The notes beneath the pieces were generated by a model that was not told the DNA's origin, ran no database searches, and saw nothing but the letters and a program-made list of their open reading frames with translations. A program made the translations under genes and the position numbers. Shown here piece after piece: positions 1-5,186 of a stretch of 5,715 nt of DNA. The stretch comes from Spartobacteria bacterium UBA5019. Lineage in GTDB: Bacteria; Verrucomicrobiota; Verrucomicrobiia; Chthoniobacterales; Terrimicrobiaceae. Position 1 is the first letter of the stretch. Each line of letters starts with the position of its first letter. The DNA lies in the NCBI GenBank assembly GCA_002396485.1, contig DGXZ01000052.1, forward strand, positions 14,741 through 20,455. Reading direction: 5' to 3'.

Positions 1-762
1 ATGCTCGACATGGGCTTCCTGCCTGATGTCCGGCGCATTGTGGAACAGTGTCCCAAGGAAAGGCAGACCCTGCTTTTCTCCGCAACAATCCCCGAGGAAA
101 TCCAACGACTCTCGGCCTGGTGCCTGAAGGACCCCGAACGCATCGAAATCGGCGCACGGCGCTCGCCTGCCGAGACGGTTTCCCACGCTCTCTACCCTGT
201 CGCAGCGGATCAGAAATTCGACTTGCTCCTCACACTGCTCGAGCGCACCAACTACGACAGCGTTCTGATTTTCAGCCGCACCAAAGACGGAGCCGACCGC
301 ATCTCCCGCCAGCTCAAAAAAAACAACCACTCTGTTGCCACGCTCCACTCAAACCGCACTCAGACCGAGCGCGTCGATGCTCTCGAGGGCTTCAAAGGCG
401 GACGCTATGAAGTCATGGTCGCCACGGACATCGCCGCTCGCGGCATCGATATCGCCGGTGTGAGCCATGTCATCAACTACGATGTTCCGCAGCACCCCGA
501 GGACTATGTGCACCGCATCGGTCGCACAGGCCGCGCACAAACAGTCGGCGAGGCATTCACCATCGTGACAGCCGAGGAACTGCCCCATGTACTCGATATC
601 GAGCGTTTCATTGGACAAAAAGTACCTCGTCTCAAGATTGAGAATTTCACCTACGTCTACACCGCCCTCTTCAATGAAGACAGCGTCCTCTCTTCACTCA
701 AGGGCGCCAAGGGTGTGAGGACGCACAAGGGCATGCGTTTCGGGGCGAAAAGAAAGCGCTGA
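1..762 (+). CDS. DEAD-box ATP-dependent RNA helicase, RhlE-like, C-terminal part (5' end outside window)
   Basis: ATP-driven RNA helicase that remodels RNA duplexes or RNA-protein complexes in the cytoplasm (ribosome assembly, RNA decay). The window opens at the Met of the MLDMGF segment, which in this family directly follows the DEAD motif. That Met is therefore internal, and motifs Q, I, Ia, Ib and II lie upstream, outside the window. Visible in order (residues of the 253-aa fragment): motif III SAT at 27-29; motif IV VLIFSRTK at 88-95; motif V ATDIAARGID at 141-150; motif VI HRIGRTGR at 171-178. The order and spacing are intact for the second RecA-like domain. After about residue 210 comes a short tail ending in a basic stretch (RFGAKRKR), typical of RhlE-type proteins that use a basic C-terminus for RNA binding. 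RhlE is favoured over CsdA/DbpA because there is no RNA-recognition domain, but the exact subfamily cannot be fixed without the N-terminus. Its stop abuts the convergent gluQ stop. Confidence 0.93.
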   Translation: MLDMGFLPDVRRIVEQCPKERQTLLFSATIPEEIQRLSAWCLKDPERIEIGARRSPAETVSHALYPVAADQKFDLLLTLLERTNYDSVLIFSRTKDGADRISRQLKKNNHSVATLHSNRTQTERVDALEGFKGGRYEVMVATDIAARGIDIAGVSHVINYDVPQHPEDYVHRIGRTGRAQTVGEAFTIVTAEELPHVLDIERFIGQKVPRLKIENFTYVYTALFNEDSVLSSLKGAKGVRTHKGMRFGAKRKR

Positions 763-765
763 TCA
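760..765. other. Abutting convergent stop codons forming the palindrome TGATCA
   Basis: The helicase stop TGA occupies 760-762 and the gluQ stop, read on the minus strand, occupies 763-765. Together they make TGATCA. There is no intergenic base, so any 3' processing or termination signal for either gene must lie inside the other coding sequence. The only nearby pairing is weak: GGCGAA (744-749) with TTCGCC (779-784) around a 29-nt interior, with no T-run after it on the plus strand. Confidence 0.9.
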
Positions 766-1572
766 AGGGAGGGATTCCTTCGCCAGATCGAGGACTTGTT
801 CGGGTGTGAACCCCTCGGCGCGTAGATCACGCAGGCTCAATCCGCCTGTTCGTTTGGCAAGGCGACGCCCTTCGGAATCGCAGACGAGCGGGCAGTGGAA
901 CCATGCGGGCGGCGAGGCGCCGAGTGCGCGGTAGATGAGGATTTGCCTTGCGGTGGATGTGAGCAAATCCGCACCGCGCACGACCTCGGTGATACCCATG
1001 TCCATGTCATCGACCACCACGGCCAGTTCGTAAGCTGGGATGTCGTGACGATTCCAAACAAGAAAATCCCCGAAATCGCGCAGGGTGTTTTTTTTCAAGG
1101 GACCGATGTTTTGATCCATGAAGGAAATGGATTCCCCGTCAGGAACCTTGAAGCGCCAATTCACTCCAGCGGGTTCGTTGTAGAATTTGGCTTCTCGAGG
1201 ATCAGCACGCCATTCCACCGGGAAGACAGGTTCCTCCTCATGCGGAGCGAGGGATGATATTTCGCGGCGCGATCGGTGACAGGGGTAGATAAATCCGCCC
1301 TCCTTCAGCCTGCGCCAAGCCTCCAGATAAAAGTGGCGGCGCTGGCTTTGGAAGATGGGTTCCCCGCTCCACTCCAATCCCATCCAGAGCAAGTCGTCTA
1401 TCGCTGCGCGGGCGAACTCCTCCGAGCACCGTTGCGGATCGAGGTCCTCCATTCGGAGAAGAATCCGTCCATCCGCATCGGAGGCGCGACGTTGGGCCAT
1501 GAAAAATGTCAGTGCATGCCCAAGATGCAAATGACCTGTGGGTGTGGGAGCGAGGCGACCGAGATATTTCAT
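763..1572 (-). CDS. gluQ: Glutamyl-Q tRNA(Asp) synthetase (GluRS-like, no anticodon-binding domain)
   Basis: Family role: GluQ-RS activates glutamate with ATP and attaches it to the queuosine base at position 34 of tRNA(Asp), so it modifies tRNA rather than charging it. At 269 aa the protein is only the catalytic Rossmann domain of a glutamyl-tRNA synthetase, slightly shorter than E. coli GluQ (about 300 aa). The HIGH motif is HLGH at 16-19, in APTPTGHLHLGHA. The glutamate/ATP pocket segment RMEDLDPQR is at 40-48, the conserved VVVDDMDMGITEVVRGADLL block spans 185-204, and the KMSKS-like motif is RLAKR at 237-241. Oddity: of the four zinc ligands known in E. coli (Cys, Cys, Tyr, Cys) only C98 is evident; R100 and W121 sit where Cys would be expected. 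The start is chosen because MKYLGRLAPTPTG places the HIGH loop at the usual distance; no Shine-Dalgarno is visible. A full GluRS is excluded by length. Divergent from the acyltransferase gene. Confidence 0.93.
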   Translation of the reverse strand: MKYLGRLAPTPTGHLHLGHALTFFMAQRRASDADGRILLRMEDLDPQRCSEEFARAAIDDLLWMGLEWSGEPIFQSQRRHFYLEAWRRLKEGGFIYPCHRSRREISSLAPHEEEPVFPVEWRADPREAKFYNEPAGVNWRFKVPDGESISFMDQNIGPLKKNTLRDFGDFLVWNRHDIPAYELAVVVDDMDMGITEVVRGADLLTSTARQILIYRALGASPPAWFHCPLVCDSEGRRLAKRTGGLSLRDLRAEGFTPEQVLDLAKESLP

Positions 1573-1595
1573 ATGGGCGATGAAACGCCTATATT
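1567..1595 (+). promoter_or_regulatory. Candidate sigma70-type promoter for the acyltransferase/ABC transporter unit
   Basis: On the plus strand a -10-like TATATT (1590-1595, 5/6 to consensus) lies 16 bp after a -35-like TTCATA (1568-1573, 4/6). Transcription would start near 1602, giving a leader of about 45 nt before the ATG at 1649. The -35 box would overlap the gluQ start codon. This is a consensus match by eye in a 76-bp gap that must hold at least one promoter. The sigma factor consensus of the host is not known. Confidence 0.35.
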
Positions 1596-1619
1596 CGGGA
1601 TTTCAGGTTAATAGTGCAA
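1590..1619 (-). promoter_or_regulatory. Weak candidate promoter for gluQ
   Basis: Read on the minus strand, TTGCAC (complement of 1614-1619) lies 18 bp before AATATA (complement of 1590-1595). Each hexamer matches the sigma70 consensus at only 3/6. The site is plausible mainly because gluQ needs a promoter in this gap. It would share its -10 sequence with the plus-strand candidate, so the two directions could compete. Confidence 0.2.
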
Positions 1620-1636
1620 AGAATTCCAAACCTGAA
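1602..1636. repeat. Perfect 8-bp inverted repeat in the divergent promoter region (possible operator)
   Basis: TTCAGGTT at 1602-1609 is the exact reverse complement of AACCTGAA at 1629-1636, separated by 19 bp (centre to centre 27 bp). The GAATTC palindrome lies in the spacer at 1621-1626. The repeat lies between the gluQ and acyltransferase starts, where a dimeric regulator could bind. In RNA it could form a loose stem-loop in the leader of the acyltransferase gene. No regulator gene is adjacent, so the binding protein, if any, is unknown. Confidence 0.45.
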
Positions 1637-1648
1637 TACTAAGAAAGA

Positions 1649-2806
1649 ATGCATCCCCTCATCACAGAAACTCTGCGAGGCCGCAGGGCCGCTTTTGCAC
1701 TGGAGAAAGAGTATATCGAATTGTTCGAGTCCTTGCCGAACGCAAATGTATTCTTCTCGCCAGAGTGGGTTTATTCATGGCTCTTGAGTCTCGGGCGCAA
1801 ATATGAGGTGTGTTTCATCACGTGCCGGGATGAGGGGCGATTGGTTGGTGTGTGGCCATTTTTTGAGCACCGTATTCCTGTGATAGGAACATCGCTTTTG
1901 CCTGTTGGGGCACAAGCGGCGGATCTTTTCGATCCCGTGGCGAGGGAGGATGCCATGGCGCCGATGGTTGAGGCTTTGTGCAGGCTTTGCCAGGAGTATG
2001 CATTTGCCTGGATGCCGCTATTGTCTCTCCAATTTGCCGACCATGTCCTTCAGCCAGCGATCAAATCCGGCACAGCGCGGCACTTTCTCCGCAAGCGCAC
2101 GGAACGCTTTCTTATCGAGTTGGAAAGATTCAAAAATTTCGAAGATTTCATGCAAATGGTCTTCGGCCCGAAAACCCGCCAGAGTCTTCGCCGGAAATCC
2201 CGGCGCCTTGCGGAAAAAGGCGAGGTGCGCTTCCAAAGCTTGGAAACACCTGAGGCCATCTCTCCTTGGATCACCAAAGCCATGGAACTCGAAAAAGTAA
2301 GCTGGAAAGGCGAAGAGGGCGTGGGAACTTTCAAACGTGCGACGCACCGGGCGTTCTACCACCTGCTTATGGAAAACCTGGCCGCACGCGGGCGGTTGCG
2401 TTTGAGCATCCTCACGCTGGATGATGAACTTGCCGCCTACGAAATCGGAATTCTTGGAAAGGATAACTACTGCATGCATGGCACGGCATTCGATCCCGCT
2501 CTGGCATCGTTTTCCCCGGGGCGGCTTCTCATGCTTCATGTGCTGGAAAAATGCATCAGCGAGAAGCGACGGATCTATGACTTTTTGCAAAACGAACAGG
2601 AGTTCAAACGCCAAATGTCAACGCACGCATCGAGCTTCTGGGACTGGATTGTTTTTCCCCGCTCGCTGCGAGGCGGTCTGTTGCGAGTTTTTGTTAGAAC
2701 GCTCCACAATTGGAGCGAATGGAAGCGCCAAAGAGCCAAAAAAATGGATGATGCCAAAAGAGTGGCGGTCGAGAATATGCAATCGCCCGCGATCGACTCG
2801 GAGTAG
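1649..2806 (+). CDS. GNAT-fold acyltransferase of the CelD/BcsL type
   Basis: Predicted cytoplasmic protein of 385 aa resembling the CelD/BcsL-like GNAT family, often described as cellulose-biosynthesis or exopolysaccharide-associated acetyltransferases and related to FemAB-like folds. Visible hallmarks: an N-terminal FFSPEWVYSWL segment (35-45); a basic SLRRKSRRLAEKGEVRF stretch (179-195); an RLRLSILTLDDELAAYEIG strand pair (249-267); a YCMHGTAFDPALASFSPG segment (274-291) leading into LLMLHVLE; and a terminal YDFLQNEQEFKRQMS block (310-324), which matches the family's usual YDFl.g...yK ending. The tail after about 345 is basic and charged. No signal peptide or membrane segment is seen. The true acyl donor and acceptor cannot be read from sequence, and many members are annotated only by fold. 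Start at 1649 follows an A-rich AAGAAAG, not a proper Shine-Dalgarno. Likely cotranscribed with the ABC transporter 63 bp downstream, which hints at work on an exported or envelope molecule. Confidence 0.82.
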   Translation: MHPLITETLRGRRAAFALEKEYIELFESLPNANVFFSPEWVYSWLLSLGRKYEVCFITCRDEGRLVGVWPFFEHRIPVIGTSLLPVGAQAADLFDPVAREDAMAPMVEALCRLCQEYAFAWMPLLSLQFADHVLQPAIKSGTARHFLRKRTERFLIELERFKNFEDFMQMVFGPKTRQSLRRKSRRLAEKGEVRFQSLETPEAISPWITKAMELEKVSWKGEEGVGTFKRATHRAFYHLLMENLAARGRLRLSILTLDDELAAYEIGILGKDNYCMHGTAFDPALASFSPGRLLMLHVLEKCISEKRRIYDFLQNEQEFKRQMSTHASSFWDWIVFPRSLRGGLLRVFVRTLHNWSEWKRQRAKKMDDAKRVAVENMQSPAIDSE

Positions 2807-2869
2807 CGCATTGCATTCACTACGGCGGAATGGTTCCTTATCGAGAACCCTCTTTAAAAAAGCCACACC

Positions 2870-4564
2870 ATGCTGGAAATCATCGACGCCTCCCTTTCAA
2901 TAAGCACGCTTCAGGGCTCCACAACCCTTCTGAATCGAGTGTCCGCGAAGTATCCCATGCCGCATTTTGGCGCAATCATTGGCCCGTCGGGTTGCGGGAA
3001 AACGACATTCTTAAAACTCATCGCCGGGATAGCGCCCGGCGATGAGGAAGGGCAAATTTCCTGGAAGGGACGCAATCTCGAGGATGAGGATTTTTCACCT
3101 TCCGAGATTGGATATGTGCCTCAATTCAGCATCGCACATGAGGAACTCACGGTGCGCGAGTGCGTGAAATTCTCAATGAGGCTTCGGAGCACCGAATCTT
3201 CCAACGAGGATATCAATCGTATTCTTGCCGAGGTCGGAATGCAGCAATTTGAAGGTCATCGAGTAGGCGTTCTCTCCGGGGGGCAACGGCGTCGGCTCGC
3301 GCTGGCGATCGAGTTGACAAGCCGACCGGAGATTCTCCTTTGCGATGAGGTCACCAGCGGACTCGATCCGCAGTCCGAGGACGATATCGTGAATCTTCTT
3401 CAAGCCCTCTCGCGCCAGAGCCAGCGTTTGGTGCTCTCTGTCACGCACAGCCTCACGCATCTGGAGCTTTATGATTCGGTGACGGTTTTTTACGAGGGCT
3501 ACATCGCCTACCAGGGCAAACCGGAATTCCTCGCTCACTACTTCCATGTCGATTCTCCCAATGAGCTCTATGCGCAACTGGAATTGAGGGAGCCCGAGGA
3601 GTGGGGTGCCTCTTGGGTGAAGCACCGGGATGCGCTGAACGAGGCAGCTGAGACTTCAGAAAAACAAATCCCGCGACCAGATGCGGCCGAGTATCCTGAA
3701 GCTGTGGGACTCCCGGGAATTGGAAGCCAACTTCTGACGCTCCTCCTCCGCCGTTGGATGATTTTCCTGCGCTGCCGCCCGCAAATTTTTCTTCAACTGG
3801 GATTAATCCTCGGCTTTCCGCTACTTGTGGCTATCTTCGCCTGGAACGGGCTGCCTGCTGTGAAAAACTTGAGTATGAGTTTGGACTTGAATCTGGTCCA
3901 ACAACTCAACGAGGCAAGGGATTTTTTAATCCAGTCGAGCAAAGTCGGGAGCCTGGTTTCCGGCATCGTGATGTTTCAAGTCATCCTCCTGACGCTCATG
4001 GGGGCGAATAATTCCGGCCGCGAGATCGCTGCAGAGCGTGGGATTTTTGAAAAAGAGAAACTCTCTGGATTGAATCCCCTCGCCTACATCGGATCCAAGG
4101 CGGCCTTCTTATCAGTTTTTGTGCTCGCACAGTCGCTATGGATGGGGCTCTTCGTGCATCATGTCTGCGGGTTCCCCGGAGAACTGGGGGGACAACTCCT
4201 GCTATTCGTGCTGGTGAATGCCGCTATGACTTCCATTTGCCTTGGAATCTCAAGCCTCATGTCATCGCCCGAGCAGGCCTCGCTCGTTTCGATTTACCTT
4301 GTCGGTTTCCAACTCCCCCTCTCCGGCGCCGTTCTTGCCCTGCCGGAATGGTTCGGTGCGATAACCCGCCCCTTCATTTCCGCCTACTGGAGCTGGTCGG
4401 GCATATTGAAAACCCTGAAGTCCGAGCGCTACTATGACATCGTGCAGATGGTGGTTCAAAGTCCCCTGTCTCCAGGCGCTCTTTGCATATTTGTACTTGT
4501 GGCACACATCATGGCCGGACTCATTATTGCATGGACGGCCTGCGATCGTCGCCAAATCGTCTGA
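2870..4564 (+). CDS. ABCG/White-type ABC transporter, ATPase domain fused to ABC2-type membrane domain
   Basis: Inner-membrane half-transporter of 564 aa expected to work as a homo- or heterodimer, hydrolysing ATP to move a probably hydrophobic or lipid-like substrate. The ATPase domain comes first: Walker A GPSGCGKT at 38-45, Q-loop Q85 in YVPQF, signature LSGGQ at 135-139, Walker B ILLCDE at 155-160 with catalytic E160, D-loop SGLD at 163-166, and switch H193 in SVTHS. All key residues are present, so it should be active. A charged linker (about 235-285) joins it to the membrane domain. That domain has about six hydrophobic segments near 305-325, 362-378, 408-428, 442-462, 471-492 and 537-556. 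The NSGREIAAERGIFEKEKLSG block at 381-400 matches the conserved loop of ABCG and ABC-2 permeases. ATPase-then-membrane order distinguishes it from ABCB-type exporters. No FHA domain is present. The substrate is unknown. No Shine-Dalgarno precedes the ATG; the upstream bases are TTTAAAAAAGCCACACC. A bidirectional terminator follows. Confidence 0.92.
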   Translation: MLEIIDASLSISTLQGSTTLLNRVSAKYPMPHFGAIIGPSGCGKTTFLKLIAGIAPGDEEGQISWKGRNLEDEDFSPSEIGYVPQFSIAHEELTVRECVKFSMRLRSTESSNEDINRILAEVGMQQFEGHRVGVLSGGQRRRLALAIELTSRPEILLCDEVTSGLDPQSEDDIVNLLQALSRQSQRLVLSVTHSLTHLELYDSVTVFYEGYIAYQGKPEFLAHYFHVDSPNELYAQLELREPEEWGASWVKHRDALNEAAETSEKQIPRPDAAEYPEAVGLPGIGSQLLTLLLRRWMIFLRCRPQIFLQLGLILGFPLLVAIFAWNGLPAVKNLSMSLDLNLVQQLNEARDFLIQSSKVGSLVSGIVMFQVILLTLMGANNSGREIAAERGIFEKEKLSGLNPLAYIGSKAAFLSVFVLAQSLWMGLFVHHVCGFPGELGGQLLLFVLVNAAMTSICLGISSLMSSPEQASLVSIYLVGFQLPLSGAVLALPEWFGAITRPFISAYWSWSGILKTLKSERYYDIVQMVVQSPLSPGALCIFVLVAHIMAGLIIAWTACDRRQIV

Positions 4565-4585
4565 GTCGAGATCGCCAAAAAACAG

Positions 4586-4620
4586 AAAGACCGCCGACTT
4601 TTTGACCGGCGGTCTTTGTT
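4586..4620. terminator. Bidirectional Rho-independent terminator
   Basis: AAAGACCGCCG (4586-4596) pairs perfectly with CGGCGGTCTTT (4607-4617), giving an 11-bp stem with a 10-nt loop. On the plus strand the run TCTTTGTTT follows the GC-rich core, ending the transporter transcript 22 bp after its stop. On the minus strand the hairpin is followed by CTGTTTTTT, so it can also end the convergent SWIB gene, whose stop is at 4638. Position between two convergent stops and a GC core flanked by A and T runs make this a strong call. Confidence 0.93.
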
Positions 4621-4637
4621 TCAAAATGGACGTCGAA

Positions 4638-4913
4638 TTACTTGATGTGGGCTGAAACCAGCTTGGTCATTTCGAACATCGTGACTTGGGACTTGCCACC
4701 GAAAACAGCTTTCAGCGCGGCGTCAGCATTGATGTTACGCTTGTTTTTTTCATCCTGAAGCTTGTGCTTTTTGATGTAGTCCCAAAGTTTTTTGGTGAGT
4801 TCACCCCGGGAGGCGGGAGTCGATCCCACGACGGCAGCGAGGATAGCGTCAGGTTGAACGGGTTTGAGGAGTGCGGGGTTGGCTTTGCGCTTGGGCTTGG
4901 TTTCTGTAGGCAT
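4638..4913 (-). CDS. SWIB/MDM2-domain protein, free-standing
   Basis: Small protein of 91 aa made of a basic N-terminal extension (PTETKPKRKANPALLKPVQ, 2-20) and one complete SWIB domain (about 21-90). Recognisable family positions: LAAVVG (25-30), SRGELTKKLWDYIKKHKLQD (35-54), KRNINAD (58-64), LKAVFGGKSQVTMFEMTKLV (67-86) and a final H89. SWIB domains are best known from eukaryotic SWI/SNF chromatin remodellers and p53-binding MDM2. Bacterial versions occur in Chlamydiae, where one is fused to topoisomerase I, and in several other phyla. The bacterial role is poorly defined; DNA or chromosome-associated work is inferred from the basic tail and the homologues. No fusion partner is present and the neighbours give no functional clue. 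The ATG at 4913 fits the family start. The preceding transcript bases are CCAAAAAAATCAC, with no Shine-Dalgarno. Confidence 0.92.
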   Translation of the reverse strand: MPTETKPKRKANPALLKPVQPDAILAAVVGSTPASRGELTKKLWDYIKKHKLQDEKNKRNINADAALKAVFGGKSQVTMFEMTKLVSAHIK

Positions 4914-5133
4914 GTGATTTTTTTGGATTGTGTTGATTGGATTTTGCAGTTGCCGATCTTTTTTTTAAAGGCGGAAAGACTGGTTCACGAGCTCCAATGG
5001 CATGGAGCAAGAGTGTCGTTAGCACCGGAGACCTGTTCCGTCGAGGGTTTATTTGACCGCCACTGCAAACGAAAAAAATATGCGGCTTGCATTTTTTCCG
5101 ATGCGCAAAGAGTCTTCGCGGCAAGAAAAACCA

Positions 5134-5160
5134 TCGGCACTGCCCAAGCCGAATTTTTTT
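5134..5160 (+). terminator. Terminator- or attenuator-like hairpin in the nuoD leader (weak)
   Basis: TCGGC (5134-5138) pairs with GCCGA (5148-5152) around a 9-nt loop and is followed almost at once by T7 (5154-5160). A stem followed by a T-run is the layout of an intrinsic terminator, 26 bp before the nuoD ATG on the same strand. The stem is only 5 bp, so stability is doubtful. The T-run may instead simply be part of an AT-rich promoter (see TATAAA at 5160). Confidence 0.3.
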
Positions 5161-5165
5161 ATAAA
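5160..5165 (+). promoter_or_regulatory. Candidate -10 element for nuoD
   Basis: TATAAA at 5160-5165 matches the TATAAT consensus at 5/6 and lies in a strongly AT-rich stretch. Transcription would start near 5172, leaving a leader of about 15 nt before the ATG at 5187. No good -35 hexamer is found 16-18 bp upstream (GCACTG or similar), so the promoter would be -10 driven or activator dependent. If this is the promoter, the hairpin just upstream is not transcribed with nuoD. Confidence 0.3.
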
Positions 5166-5186
5166 TTTAAAACAATAGAAGACCAG

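Larger units (their letters stand above)
4914..5186. promoter_or_regulatory. Divergent intergenic region between the SWIB gene and nuoD
   Basis: This 273-bp gap holds no supportable gene. It must contain the promoters for the SWIB gene (leftward) and nuoD (rightward). It is marked by homopolymer tracts: T7 at 4918-4924, T8 at 4959-4966, A7 at 5072-5078, T6 at 5092-5097 and T7 at 5154-5160, which may bend the DNA. Small pairings are GCTCCA/TGGAGC (4991-4996 with 5003-5008) and TCGGC/GCCGA (5134-5138 with 5148-5152). A -35-like TTGACC at 5053-5058 has only a poor -10 (AAATAT, 5076-5081) downstream. No convincing minus-strand promoter hexamers for the SWIB gene were found. Confidence 0.7.

Noticed and set aside
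895..1257. 120-codon plus-strand frame inside gluQ
   Set aside because: Antisense shadow of a strongly conserved enzyme gene.
2018..2614. 198-codon open frame on the minus strand inside the acyltransferase gene
   Set aside because: It is antisense to a clear family match, shows no recognisable motifs, and is Phe- and Arg-rich in the way expected of a reverse-frame shadow.
2832..2849. GGTTC/GAACC hairpin between the acyltransferase and transporter genes
   Set aside because: The stem is only 5 bp with an 8-nt loop, followed by CTCTTT and then A residues rather than a T-run; too weak to call a terminator or to split the pair.
4991..5008. GCTCCA/TGGAGC hairpin in the SWIB-nuoD gap
   Set aside because: A 6-bp stem with no T-run on either side and no relation to a visible promoter; likely chance.
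4970..5060. Possible tRNA-like segment with GGTTC and short stems
   Set aside because: No cloverleaf can be built: there is no matching acceptor stem, anticodon arm or T-loop in register.
4849..5124. 91-codon minus-strand frame overlapping the SWIB start
   Set aside because: Its downstream part reads the SWIB gene out of frame and gives low-complexity Gln/Arg/Thr sequence; the SWIB frame is certain.
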